Shown here piece by piece: positions 18,745 to 27,840 of a stretch of DNA of 64,000 nucleotides. The translations under genes and the position numbers were made by a program. Every line of letters begins with the position of its first letter. Position 1 is the first letter of the stretch. The stretch is from Paenibacillus psychroresistens (GTDB lineage Bacteria; Bacillota; Bacilli; Paenibacillales; NBRC-103111): positions 3,696,001 to 3,760,000 of the forward strand of contig NZ_CP034235.1 in assembly GCF_009728935.1 (NCBI RefSeq), written 5' to 3'. The notes under the pieces are model-generated. The model was not told where the DNA came from and did not search any database. It worked only from the letters and a program-made list of their open reading frames with translations.

Positions 18745-19695
18745 ATGATTCGCACATTGGCTGTTACTTTAAATCATACTGTAGAAAAGGATATTCCTTT
18801 AGTTAAGTTATCCAATCCTGAGATCATCTGGTATTGGGTCGATTTTATTGAACCAACCGAAGCAGAAATTTTATTGTTGGATACGCATTTTCACTTTCAT
18901 CCATTAACTATTGAAGATTGTACCCATTTTCTACAGCGCCCGAAGATGGATTATTATGAAGGTTATCATTTCTTTGTACTGCACGCGATGAATCAGAAGA
19001 CGTTGGAGCCTGAAGAAGTAGATATGTTCATCGGTAAGAATTATATTGTCACCTTTCATCTAAAGGCTCAATTTGAAATTGAAGAAGCTTGGGTGCGTAT
19101 GTGTGGTAATTCAAAGCTTTGGTCAGGAGGTGCAATTAATTGTGCTCATCTCGTAATTGATAAGCTTGTCGATCATTTTTTCCCTGTCTTACATCAGATC
19201 GAAGATGATCTTCTGCAGCTAGAAAATGACATTAAAAATAAATCAATTGATCTGTTAATGGAAGAGGTATATGAAATAAGAGGGCAGCTGCTCAAGGTGC
19301 GCCGTTCGATTAATCCAATGCGCGATTTGCTCTATCGTATTATCAATTCAGAACGTTTGGCGGGTCAAAAAGACAGCTTGGTTTATTTTACAGATATCTA
19401 TGATCATTTATTAAAGCTCTCCGACATGATTGAATCCAATCGTGAAATTACGGCCGATATGCGGGACAGTTATATGTCGATCAATTCAAACCGCATGAAT
19501 AAAATCATGAAAACCTTGACGGTCTCAACCTCGATTTTCATGCCCTTGACGTTCATTGCTGGTGTTTATGGGATGAATTTTGACAATATGCCGGAATTGA
19601 CCTGGCGCTTCGGTTATTTTGGGATTATGATTGTTATGTCTTTGCTTGGTATCGGTATGGTATTGTGGTTCCGCAGAAAAGGTTGGTTTAAATAA
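18745..19695 (+). CDS. corA: CorA-family magnesium/divalent-cation channel
   Basis: 316 residues, the typical CorA length. A large cytoplasmic alpha/beta N-terminal domain and long stalk helix are followed by two C-terminal membrane helices; the pore signature YGMNFDNMP sits between them near residue 278, and the tail is basic (RRKGWFK). A TTGAAA / TTTAAATAT-like promoter lies about 60 bases upstream. It ends 3 bases before a convergent gene. Substrate (Mg2+, possibly Co2+/Ni2+) is inferred from the family. Confidence 0.92.
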   Translation: MIRTLAVTLNHTVEKDIPLVKLSNPEIIWYWVDFIEPTEAEILLLDTHFHFHPLTIEDCTHFLQRPKMDYYEGYHFFVLHAMNQKTLEPEEVDMFIGKNYIVTFHLKAQFEIEEAWVRMCGNSKLWSGGAINCAHLVIDKLVDHFFPVLHQIEDDLLQLENDIKNKSIDLLMEEVYEIRGQLLKVRRSINPMRDLLYRIINSERLAGQKDSLVYFTDIYDHLLKLSDMIESNREITADMRDSYMSINSNRMNKIMKTLTVSTSIFMPLTFIAGVYGMNFDNMPELTWRFGYFGIMIVMSLLGIGMVLWFRRKGWFK

Positions 19696-19698
19696 GCT

Positions 19699-20622
19699 CT
19701 ATAGCACTTCCTCGAGAAATTCTAAATTCGGATAAACATATTGCGACTTAGGCGCTTCCAGTTTAACTACTTGGGATGCGCTTATTTTGATTATTTTTTG
19801 CTGCTTGTAGGTTGTGGTGTGCAGGGTTCCTGTAATCTTAACCCATGAGTCGTCGGCATAGGTTTTATCTCCTGAAAATTCAATGAGTAATCCATATGGG
19901 ATAGCATCAGCAGAGCAGCACTGTAACGCAAATCGAGCTACAACAAACTGATCAGCCAACATACCAGGCTCACGATAGATAAATCCACTTAACTCCACTT
20001 TTTTATCTACAAAATCATCCATAAACAAATCGAGTGAGGTTAAGGTTTCCAGAAAAATCTCCGGTTTGATGGGGATGGTTTCTTTTGCATACAATTTCGA
20101 GCTTAGCTTAGCGTAATCCTGATTATATGGCTGAGTAGTTATAAATTTACCGTCTACTTGAGGTATAGCATCTTCGCTTGGCGGGGCAGGCATGTCAAGT
20201 GGAGTTTTACCTGTAACAGCAGCATGGTTTAATGGGCTATTACTAGATGAGATGCTTAGAATCACGCCTTTTTTGGCAGCCAAAGCGCTGTTCATCGTGG
20301 TATCCGGTAGCAAGAATCCAAATAACAACGGAAGAATTAACAAAGTATAAGAAACTATATTCTTAATTTTGGACTTTGAAGGTGTATGTTCACAATCGCA
20401 ATTCAGGTCGACTTCAGCTTTTGAGCGTAAGGCAAAATACAATTGAAATATCGCAATGATAAATAGCAGAATAGCGGACCATTGGATATAACCCATCATG
20501 CGTGGGGCAATATAATACTGCAGAGTATCATGCTTCACTAAATAGGCAATGTATAAAGCTAAACCAAGTATGATAAAGCAGCGGATTGCATAATGAAAGA
20601 TTTGAATATTCGGTTTGGTCAT
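19699..20622 (-). CDS. TIGR03943-family protein (YcgQ-like)
   Basis: 307 residues. Two or three hydrophobic helices in the first ~110 residues, separated by a short DCDC-containing cytoplasmic loop, are followed by a soluble domain with conserved FVVARFALQCCSADA near residue 230 and WVKITGTLH near 262. This matches the TIGR03943/DUF1980 family that usually pairs with a DUF318 permease. That partner is at 22709-23620, on the other strand and separated by an LTA-synthase-like gene, unlike the usual adjacent arrangement. The pair's substrate is not established. Confidence 0.8.
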   Translation of the reverse strand: MTKPNIQIFHYAIRCFIILGLALYIAYLVKHDTLQYYIAPRMMGYIQWSAILLFIIAIFQLYFALRSKAEVDLNCDCEHTPSKSKIKNIVSYTLLILPLLFGFLLPDTTMNSALAAKKGVILSISSSNSPLNHAAVTGKTPLDMPAPPSEDAIPQVDGKFITTQPYNQDYAKLSSKLYAKETIPIKPEIFLETLTSLDLFMDDFVDKKVELSGFIYREPGMLADQFVVARFALQCCSADAIPYGLLIEFSGDKTYADDSWVKITGTLHTTTYKQQKIIKISASQVVKLEAPKSQYVYPNLEFLEEVL

Positions 20623-20803
20623 AGTATCAGAGATTCACTCCCAGGTTGAGGCTTTGTGACAATAGTAGCATAGGCAATCAACAGGAACAACATTAGCAGC
20701 CAGTGCCCATTTAAGCCATTCATTTGACAAGGAATATTAGACGCAACTATACTTATGTGATGATTAAAAGTTCTGATTAGATTACCTATTATAGCTACAA
20801 GGA

Positions 20804-22660
20804 ATGAGCAGAGAAATGTTAAAAAAATTACCGTTTTGGGTCAGAAGTCCTTTTGTTGTTTTTACGGTTTTACTATTATTTAAAATGTATCTGACTCAAA
20901 TGATTATTTTTGATGATGCATCAGCTTGGTTACCCATCTTGAATGGTCTTCCAGCCGTTTGGGTAGTATTCCTCTTAATTGAATGGAGAATGACCAAGCG
21001 TAAGATTATGGGTTATTTCATTGCAAATCTGATTATGACCGCGATCTATTTTGCCGCTATCATGTATCATCAATATTTTGGTGTAATCGTTACTTATCAT
21101 GCACTGCAACAGGTCAATCAGGTTACCGAAGTCAAAGGCAGCGTATTTCAGCTGCTTCATCCGTATTTTCTCTTGGTTTTTCTAGATGTTGTGATCCTAG
21201 CTTACTTTCTATTTCGCAAGAAAACTAGAAGCTGGGGGACAGCTTATTCAGAGCGTGTTCGTACTGGGGCAGCTGGATTGATGCTGCTGCTTATCGTGGT
21301 TTGTTTTTTTAGTATTTGGAATGGACGCTTCACGATGAATGAGATTAAGCAAGCCGAACAAATGGGGATTCTCAATTATGAGGTGTATACTTTTTTCCCG
21401 GATGGCAATGCAAATAATAATCTGCCTACAACTATAAGCCAAGCTGAAATTTCCAAGCTAAAAGGAATTTCCACAGTGGCTAATCCCACTTTATGGAAAG
21501 CTGCCGAGGGGAAGAACGTCATTATTCTGCAGCTTGAAGCTTTTCAGAACCTTTTACTTAATCAGAAGCTGGATGGAGTCGAAGTGACACCCAATTTAAA
21601 TGCCTTGCTCAAAGAGAGCATGTATTTTCCCAACTTTTATCAGATGGTGGGACAAGGGAATACGTCTGATGCTGAGGTTGTAGTCAACACTTCCGTTTAT
21701 ATACCACCTCATGGTGCTGCATCCATTGAATATGCGGACAAAGATTTACCTAGCTTACCTAAGCTGTTCAAACAAATTGGTTATGAATCGATGACTTTTC
21801 ATACGAATGATATTACCTTCTGGAATCGTGAAGAGTTATATAAAGCATTAGGCTTTGATCGTTATTATGATAAGGCTTTTTTTGGAGATGCGGATCCGAT
21901 TGCATTAGCTGCTTCCGATGAAGTGCTGTATGATAAAACGGCTGCTGAAATGGAGAAGCTGCATAATAAAAATCAGCTTTTCTACGCACAGCTCATATCC
22001 TTATCCGCTCATTATCCCTTTCAAATACCAGAGAATAAGCATCATTTGAAGCTTCCAGACCGTTATGAGAATACGTTTGTTGGCGATTATATCCAAGCAC
22101 AAAATTATACGGATTACAGCTTAGGATTATTTATAGACAAATTAAAAGCTTCGCATCTCTGGGAGAATAGCTTGTTCGTTATTTATGGGGATCATATGGG
22201 CTTGCCGATCTATTCCTTGTCAGATACGGATGATGATTTACTTCATGAAATGCTTGGTAAGAATTACTCCTTCTCACAAATGTTGAATATCCCACTTTTG
22301 ATCGTGGCACCTGGAACAACAAAACCTGCTGTATTTACTCAAGCGGGAGGACAGGTTGATATTTTGCCGACAGTAGCCAATTTAGTAGGAATATCTTTGG
22401 ATAATCAATTGCATTTTGGCCAGGATATTATCAATACAACAACAAACTTGTTACCCGAGCATTATTATTTGCCAAGAGGTTCCCTGATTAATAATTCAGA
22501 GATTTTTATACCAGGAAAAGGTTTTGCAGATGGGATCAAACATCCGCTGAATATGCCAATTGCAGCTACAGCCATAACTTCCGAGGAACAGTTTAATAAT
22601 GCGCTCAAGCTTTTTAAGATGTCGGATAGCTATGTGAATAATTTACCTAAACATAAGTAG
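20804..22660 (+). CDS. LTA-synthase family membrane sulfatase-fold protein
   Basis: 618 residues: about five membrane helices in the first 180 residues, then an extracellular alkaline-phosphatase/sulfatase-fold domain. The metal-binding Glu in LQLEAFQN, catalytic Thr in GQGNTSDAE, and later IYGDHMGLP and HYPFQIP correspond to LtaS active-site segments. LtaS-family enzymes polymerise glycerol-phosphate for lipoteichoic acid or prime it. ATG at 20804 lies only 3 bases from AAGGA; ATG at 20816 would give better spacing and start MLKKLPFW. No other LTA gene is adjacent. Confidence 0.88.
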   Translation: MSREMLKKLPFWVRSPFVVFTVLLLFKMYLTQMIIFDDASAWLPILNGLPAVWVVFLLIEWRMTKRKIMGYFIANLIMTAIYFAAIMYHQYFGVIVTYHALQQVNQVTEVKGSVFQLLHPYFLLVFLDVVILAYFLFRKKTRSWGTAYSERVRTGAAGLMLLLIVVCFFSIWNGRFTMNEIKQAEQMGILNYEVYTFFPDGNANNNLPTTISQAEISKLKGISTVANPTLWKAAEGKNVIILQLEAFQNLLLNQKLDGVEVTPNLNALLKESMYFPNFYQMVGQGNTSDAEVVVNTSVYIPPHGAASIEYADKDLPSLPKLFKQIGYESMTFHTNDITFWNREELYKALGFDRYYDKAFFGDADPIALAASDEVLYDKTAAEMEKLHNKNQLFYAQLISLSAHYPFQIPENKHHLKLPDRYENTFVGDYIQAQNYTDYSLGLFIDKLKASHLWENSLFVIYGDHMGLPIYSLSDTDDDLLHEMLGKNYSFSQMLNIPLLIVAPGTTKPAVFTQAGGQVDILPTVANLVGISLDNQLHFGQDIINTTTNLLPEHYYLPRGSLINNSEIFIPGKGFADGIKHPLNMPIAATAITSEEQFNNALKLFKMSDSYVNNLPKHK

Positions 22661-22708
22661 ATAAGGTTTAAAGAAACCCGTTACCAGTTTGGGAAGGGGG
22701 GACATCGA

Positions 22709-23620
22709 ATGTCATATGGATACGGACTGCAAAGCTTTAAAACCATATTTATCAGTATTATCCTAGAAGCCATACCCTTCATTCTGATTGGGGTATTGGT
22801 TTCTTCGTTTATCCATATTTTTATATCTGATAAAATAATTCAAAAATATATCCCTCGCGATCCCATGTTGGCTATTTTATTCGCCTGTTTTCTGGGAGTG
22901 CTGTTTCCGATTTGTGAATGTGGTTTGATTCCGATTGTGCGTAGGTTGGTTAAGAAGGGCATGCCATTATATGTTGGGATTGTTTTTATACTTGTTGGGC
23001 CGATCATTAACCCGGTAGTGTTTGCCTCGACTTACTTAGCCTTTCGGACTAATCCTGAGATGGTTTATAGCAGAATGGTCCTGGCTTTGCTGGTTGGAAC
23101 GTTTATCGGACTATTCATCTATTATTTCGTCAAGAAAAATGCTTTGAAAGATAGCGAGGCTAGCAAAGATACACATTTACATACCCATTCAACTGGTCAT
23201 CCTCCAAAGCTTGGAACTCGCCTACTATCGATGTTTGAGCATGCTGGCAGTGAATTTATTGATATTGGCAAATATCTGGTGCTGGGCTCGCTTCTGACTG
23301 CAGCTATACAGACATTGGTTTCTAGAGCCTCGTTGATTGATATTGGTCAAGGGCAGATTAGCTCGCATCTATTTATGATGGGGTTTGCTTATATTCTCTC
23401 GCTTTGTTCCACGTCCGATGCATTTGTGGCATCTTCCTTCACCAGTACTTTCTCTGGAGGCTCCTTATTGGCATTTCTAGTATTTGGCCCTATGTTGGAT
23501 TTCAAAAGCACATTAATGCTCTTAAGCGCCTTCCGTGCAAAGTTTGTCTTATTGTTGATCTGCCTAGTTGCGTTATCCGTATTTGTTGGGTCGATCATAA
23601 TGGGAGCTTTGTTCTTCTAA
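22709..23620 (+). CDS. DUF318/ArsP-like permease (YcgR-like)
   Basis: 303 residues with about eight membrane helices in two halves. The conserved PICECGLIP motif near residue 71 and GPIINPVVFAST near 98 are repeated in degenerate form in the second half (SLCSTSDAFVASSF, FGPMLDFK). A cytoplasmic His-containing loop (DTHLHTHSTGH) separates the halves. Family members export or transport ions or organoarsenicals, and usually pair with TIGR03943 proteins such as the one at 19699. AAGGGGGG ribosome site. Substrate unknown. Confidence 0.83.
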   Translation: MSYGYGLQSFKTIFISIILEAIPFILIGVLVSSFIHIFISDKIIQKYIPRDPMLAILFACFLGVLFPICECGLIPIVRRLVKKGMPLYVGIVFILVGPIINPVVFASTYLAFRTNPEMVYSRMVLALLVGTFIGLFIYYFVKKNALKDSEASKDTHLHTHSTGHPPKLGTRLLSMFEHAGSEFIDIGKYLVLGSLLTAAIQTLVSRASLIDIGQGQISSHLFMMGFAYILSLCSTSDAFVASSFTSTFSGGSLLAFLVFGPMLDFKSTLMLLSAFRAKFVLLLICLVALSVFVGSIIMGALFF

Positions 23621-23638
23621 GTAAATAAGCTATTAATA

Positions 23639-23677
23639 AAAGTTTATGAATGAGACTTTCATTCGTGAACTTTTTTT
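23639..23677 (+). terminator. Terminator after the permease gene
   Basis: 15-bp stem (AAAGTTTATGAATGA with TCATTCGTGAACTTT, two G-U pairs) followed by TTTTTTT. Confidence 0.9.
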
Positions 23678-23739
23678 GTGTTGATGTAGTCTAATACAAG
23701 AATGTCGAAATATGGGAGTAAAAGGGTAGGGGAGTCTCG

Positions 23740-24900
23740 ATGAAAAAGAAATTAATAACAATAATTACTACCATAACATTGCTTTTTGCAGGGTGCACAA
23801 CCATTCCTAGTCCCACGGTCTATGAATCTAATTCTCCTGAACCCATTTCAACGCCAACGCCACAACCACACCTGCAAACTGAGGTGCTTCCAGCTAGCGT
23901 AACACCTCAAGCAACGGAGTCTCCAACTCCTGAGCCGACGGTGATATATAAGGGAGCTGTTGAACATATTTTTTTTCACCCATTGGTCGCTTATCCTGAG
24001 CTTGCTTTTGATGGGGATTCCATGGCCCAAGGCTATAATGATTGGTTCATAACGGTGCCGGAGTTTAAAGAAATTATTAGCCAACTGTACAAAAATAATT
24101 ATATCCTGATTGATATACATTCGTTGTATGAAGAGAATTCAAGTCTTGGCGGGAATGAGATCAAGTCCAAAGATTTGATGCTGCCTGAGGGCAAAAAGCC
24201 GCTAATCTTATCGATTGACGATTTAAACTATTATGATTATATGATTGATAATGGGAACGTTAGCAAGCTGGTAACGAATCCTGCTGGGGATGTTATAACA
24301 GAATCAATTGATCCACAAGGGAATAAAGCAGCATTTAATGATAACGAAATAGTGCCAATTCTCGACAGCTTTGTTCATGAGCATCCGGATTTCTCTGATC
24401 ACGGCGCCAAAGGAGTTATTGCTCTGACTGGTTATCAAGGTATCCTTGGGTATCGAACGAACGATGAGCATGTGGAAATTGCAAAAGCGGAGCAGGTAGA
24501 AGCAAGTGCGGTGATTCAAAGATTGAAGGAAACAGGCTGGTCGTTTGCCAGCCATGGCTGGGGTCATTTGGATGCAGTTAAAGTCAGCTTTGAGCGGTTT
24601 GTTAAAGATACGGAGCGTTGGAAACGTGAAGTTGAACCGCTGATCGGTCCAACTTCGATCTATATTTATCCGTATGGCAGCCGCGTGGAAACCGATAGCG
24701 CCAAGTTCAATGCATTGAAAAAGCTTGGTTTTACTGTGTTATGTTCGGTTGGGCCTAAGCCGTATTTGACCTTGCAATCTGGAGTGTTGATGATGGACCG
24801 ACGACACATCGATGGTGTAGCTTTAATGACTCAACGCACGAAGCTGCTAGAATTATTTGATGCCCATGATGTCATGGATCCAATTCGAGCTAGCAAATAG
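23740..24900 (+). CDS. Polysaccharide-deacetylase-like lipoprotein
   Basis: 386 residues. Lipoprotein signal with lipobox LFAGC (Cys19), then a Pro/Thr/Ser-rich linker to about residue 70 and a NodB-like catalytic domain. Recognisable pieces are LILSIDDLNYYD (acidic metal motif), FASHGWGHLDA (His motif) and IYIYPYGSR. The classical TFDDG motif reads SIDDL, so catalysis may differ. Likely anchored on the outer face of the membrane and acting on peptidoglycan or another glycan. Ends one base before a convergent zinc-binding-protein gene. Confidence 0.82.
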   Translation: MKKKLITIITTITLLFAGCTTIPSPTVYESNSPEPISTPTPQPHLQTEVLPASVTPQATESPTPEPTVIYKGAVEHIFFHPLVAYPELAFDGDSMAQGYNDWFITVPEFKEIISQLYKNNYILIDIHSLYEENSSLGGNEIKSKDLMLPEGKKPLILSIDDLNYYDYMIDNGNVSKLVTNPAGDVITESIDPQGNKAAFNDNEIVPILDSFVHEHPDFSDHGAKGVIALTGYQGILGYRTNDEHVEIAKAEQVEASAVIQRLKETGWSFASHGWGHLDAVKVSFERFVKDTERWKREVEPLIGPTSIYIYPYGSRVETDSAKFNALKKLGFTVLCSVGPKPYLTLQSGVLMMDRRHIDGVALMTQRTKLLELFDAHDVMDPIRASK

Positions 24901-24901
24901 C

Positions 24902-25813
24902 TTATTTTAAAGCTGCTTTGATTTGGTTTAGGATATCCGTCATCCATTGGATATAATTTTTATCTTTTGGCAGCGTTTCTGTAACCTCAATAATTGGAAT
25001 GCCATTTTCCTTCGATAAGGCAACCATATTTTGAATTGTCGTACTAGAGGATTGAGTGTTGTACACAAACATTTTGATTTTTTTAGCTTTGATATCATCC
25101 TGAAGCTTTGCTACGTCTGCTGGTGCGGGATCTGCGCCTTCCTCGGCAGCTAATTCAAACTTTTTATCTGTGACTGTAAGGTTAAGTGCTTCAGCCATAT
25201 AATCAAATACAGGTTCGGATACAGCAATCGGAATGGCTGTTGCTTGTTTAAGCTCTTTAGCTAATTCAGTGGCTGGAGCGAGGGTTGCAATGTAGGCATC
25301 CGCTTGTTTAGCATATGTATCGGCATTAAGCGGGTCGAGCTTACTTAGATTCTCAGCAAGAACCTTAGCGTATTTAGGGAAAGTTTCTGGGTTATACCAG
25401 AGATGCTCATTATCGCCTTCTTTTTTGCCCATAATATCACTGCCAATAGCAATAACTGTTTTAGAATCTGTTCCTCCGGATGCTTTAATAATTTTGGCCA
25501 TCCACTCATCGTAGCCAATTCCGTTATAGATCACGATTTGTGCTGCATCAACATCTTTGGAAGCCTGGGGAGTTGGCTCAAAATCATGAGGATCCATATC
25601 AGGGCTAGTAAGTAAAGAGACCACATGAACTAAATCGCCTCCAACTGCTTGAGCTACTTCTCCATAAAAGTTCTCAGCAGCGACAATTTTAATTTTACCT
25701 GGGAATTCGTCTTTATCCTTACCGCAGCCACTGAGTAAACTTATTAGGGCAATAGAAGTTAATAATAGAGTAGCCTTGCTTAGTAATGGATGGAATAGAG
25801 TCGGTGTTTTCAT
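24902..25813 (-). CDS. ZnuA-like zinc ABC transporter binding lipoprotein
   Basis: 303 residues, lipobox LLSGC near residue 30. Cluster 9 metal-binding protein with the first ligand motif DMDPHDFEP near residue 78 and second EHLWYNPET near 135. The region that carries the third His in classical ZnuA instead reads VSEPVFDYMAEAL, and the His-rich loop is absent. Downstream VYNTQSSS and a C-terminal Glu follow. No ATPase or permease adjoins it; the likely partners are ZnuB/ZnuC at 33378-35008. The promoter carries Zur-box sequences, so zinc repression is expected. Manganese or another metal is less likely but not excluded. Confidence 0.83.
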   Translation of the reverse strand: MKTPTLFHPLLSKATLLLTSIALISLLSGCGKDKDEFPGKIKIVAAENFYGEVAQAVGGDLVHVVSLLTSPDMDPHDFEPTPQASKDVDAAQIVIYNGIGYDEWMAKIIKASGGTDSKTVIAIGSDIMGKKEGDNEHLWYNPETFPKYAKVLAENLSKLDPLNADTYAKQADAYIATLAPATELAKELKQATAIPIAVSEPVFDYMAEALNLTVTDKKFELAAEEGADPAPADVAKLQDDIKAKKIKMFVYNTQSSSTTIQNMVALSKENGIPIIEVTETLPKDKNYIQWMTDILNQIKAALK

Positions 25814-25839
25814 AAAATGGTGTATCTCCTTTTTTAAAT

Positions 25840-25850
25840 GTAATTATTAC
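25840..25850. promoter_or_regulatory. Zur box in the znuA-like leader
   Basis: GTAATTATTAC, a perfect match to the Bacillus Zur core GTAATNATTAC, 27 bases upstream of the minus-strand start and just downstream of its predicted transcription start. Confidence 0.75.
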
Positions 25851-25870
25851 ACATAGTAGCAACGTGCCTA

Positions 25871-25900
25871 ATTATAATCCTTCCGAATAGAGGATGTCAA
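25871..25900 (-). promoter_or_regulatory. SigA promoter of the znuA-like gene
   Basis: Read on the minus strand: TTGACA (25900-25895), 18-base spacer, TATAAT (25876-25871). Both hexamers are consensus. Confidence 0.8.
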
Positions 25901-25911
25901 TAATTTTATCT

Positions 25912-25922
25912 GTAACAATTAC
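25912..25922. promoter_or_regulatory. Second, imperfect Zur box upstream of the znuA-like promoter
   Basis: GTAACAATTAC differs from the Zur core at one position and sits 12 bases beyond the -35 hexamer. Together with the leader box it brackets the promoter. Confidence 0.45.
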
Positions 25923-26092
25923 TAATAAGTAGATTTAGGTTTAAAGGGAAGCGCAATCGGCTGAATACGCGAATAAGAAAGCTCGTTTGAGACATGATAC
26001 TGTACAAATAGTGAAAATTATTTTAATATCCATGAATTTTTTGGGAAATATGTTGCCCTAGTGAAAATAAGATGGCGCAGGGAAAAAATATC

Positions 26093-26147
26093 TTTACATA
26101 ATCGAATAAGTGTATTATCTTTAAACCAATAACTTTCCCATGGGAAA
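26093..26147 (+). promoter_or_regulatory. Promoter with MntR-like operator of the manganese ABC operon
   Basis: TTTACA (26093-26098), 17-base spacer, TATCTT (26116-26121), then a perfect 14-bp palindrome TTTCCCATGGGAAA at 26134-26147 overlapping the start of the transcript. The palindrome resembles the Bacillus MntR site, which ends in GGGAAAC. An MntR gene is not in the window. Confidence 0.55.
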
Positions 26148-26215
26148 CATTTTGTCGAATAGGAAACTTAATAAGTTTAACATCCAATACTAATAATAAA
26201 GGAGTTGCATATAGA

Positions 26216-26959
26216 ATGACAACAGCCGTTTCAGTGCGTAACTTATCCGTCTCCTATCATGGTAACCAAGCTTTGCGCGATATAAGCTTCACAATCCAGC
26301 AAGGGAAGATGGTCGGAATTATTGGACCCAATGGAGCAGGGAAATCAACCCTTTTGAAATCGATGCTTGAGTTAATTACAAGAGATAAGGGACATGTCCA
26401 TATATTAGGCAAGCCCATTAAAGAAGTTCGCAAGGAAATTGCCTATGTCCCGCAAAGAAATGAAACGGATTGGACCTTTCCCATTACGGTTATCGATACA
26501 GTATTGCTAGGAACTTATCCGAGACTAGGCCTGTTTCACCGCCCCAAAAAGCAACACAAGGATTGGGCATACGCCTGTTTGGAAAAAGTAGGAATGGAAG
26601 CATACAGCAATCGTCAGATAGGTGAGCTTTCCGGTGGGCAACAGCAGCGTGTTTTTATAGCACGGGCACTTGCACAGGATGCAACACTTTTCTGCTTGGA
26701 TGAACCGTTTGTCGCTATTGATGTGACTAGTGAGGAAATAATTGTTTCGATCCTGCAAGAGCTTAGAGATCAGGGTAAGACAGTGCTTGTCGTACATCAT
26801 GATTTAAGCAAAGCTGAAACGTATTTTGAAGAACTAGTGTTATTGAATAAGGATTTGATTGACATCGGACCTGTGAAAAAAATACTTCAGCCCGATATTA
26901 TGATGAAAGCATATGCTTCACAATTATCTTTCTTAAAATTGAACGAGGTGAGAGTCTGA
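26216..26959 (+). CDS. Manganese-type metal ABC transporter, ATP-binding protein
   Basis: 247 residues. Walker A GPNGAGKST near residue 40, Q-loop PQRNETDW near 82, signature LSGGQQQR near 139, Walker B LFCLDEPF near 160 and switch His in VVHHDLS. The typical sequence of MntB/PsaB/TroB-like cluster ATPases. AAAGGAG precedes the ATG. First gene of an ATPase-permease-binding-protein operon; its stop overlaps the permease start. Confidence 0.9.
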   Translation: MTTAVSVRNLSVSYHGNQALRDISFTIQQGKMVGIIGPNGAGKSTLLKSMLELITRDKGHVHILGKPIKEVRKEIAYVPQRNETDWTFPITVIDTVLLGTYPRLGLFHRPKKQHKDWAYACLEKVGMEAYSNRQIGELSGGQQQRVFIARALAQDATLFCLDEPFVAIDVTSEEIIVSILQELRDQGKTVLVVHHDLSKAETYFEELVLLNKDLIDIGPVKKILQPDIMMKAYASQLSFLKLNEVRV

Positions 26960-27813
26960 TGCATTTTATAAACGCTTTGATTGAATATAATTTTCTGCAA
27001 AAGGCTTTATTGACCTCCGTTATGGTGGGAATTATTTGTGGTGTGATTGGTTGCTTTATTGTGCTTAGAGGGATGGCGTTGATGGGGGATGCCATTTCAC
27101 ATGCTGTACTGCCAGGGGTTGCTGTTTCGTATATGCTGGGTATTAATTTCTTCTTTGGAGCTGTGATAACAGGTGTGCTTACTGCGATTGGTATTGGCTA
27201 TGTGAGTCAGAATAGTCGGATTAAGAATGATTCTGCTATAGGAATTATTTTCACAGCTTTTTTCGCATTAGGGATTATTCTAATTACCTTTGCCAAAAGC
27301 TCAAGCGATCTGTATCACATCCTATTCGGAAATGTTCTCGCTGTTCGTTCATCGGACATGTGGATTACATTGGTTATTGGCCTTGTAATTCTGACCGCAG
27401 TTTATGTTTTCTATAAAGAACTGCTTGTTAGCTCATTCGATCCAGTTATGTCTGCTGCTTATGGATTACCGAATCAACTCATTCATTATTTTTTGATGAC
27501 CTTATTGACGATGGTTACCGTGGCTTCGTTGCAAACAGTGGGGATTATCTTGGTTGTTGCCATGCTCATTACACCGGCATCAACCGCCTATCTACTAACG
27601 GATAGGTTATGGGTTATGATTTATTTATCTGCCTCCTTTGGGGCGGCTTCGGCAATCGTCGGTCTATTCTTCAGCTTTACGTATAATCTGGCTTCAGGTG
27701 CTTCGATAGTACTCGCATCTGCCTTTTTCTTCGCAGTCGCTTTTGCATTTTCACCGAAGCAAGGTGTCGTATGGAGATCTCTACGAGCTAGAAAACAGCG
27801 ATCTGCACAATAA
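26959..27813 (+). CDS. Manganese-type metal ABC transporter, permease
   Basis: 284 residues, about eight membrane helices, ABC-3 (Mn/Zn/Fe) permease family. The MGDAISHAVLPGVA segment near residue 40 is the family's conserved coupling region. The ATG overlaps the ATPase stop by one base. Works with the ATPase upstream and the lipoprotein downstream. Confidence 0.9.
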   Translation: MHFINALIEYNFLQKALLTSVMVGIICGVIGCFIVLRGMALMGDAISHAVLPGVAVSYMLGINFFFGAVITGVLTAIGIGYVSQNSRIKNDSAIGIIFTAFFALGIILITFAKSSSDLYHILFGNVLAVRSSDMWITLVIGLVILTAVYVFYKELLVSSFDPVMSAAYGLPNQLIHYFLMTLLTMVTVASLQTVGIILVVAMLITPASTAYLLTDRLWVMIYLSASFGAASAIVGLFFSFTYNLASGASIVLASAFFFAVAFAFSPKQGVVWRSLRARKQRSAQ

Positions 27814-27840
27814 TTAAATGAAGTCTTAAGGAGGAAAGAA

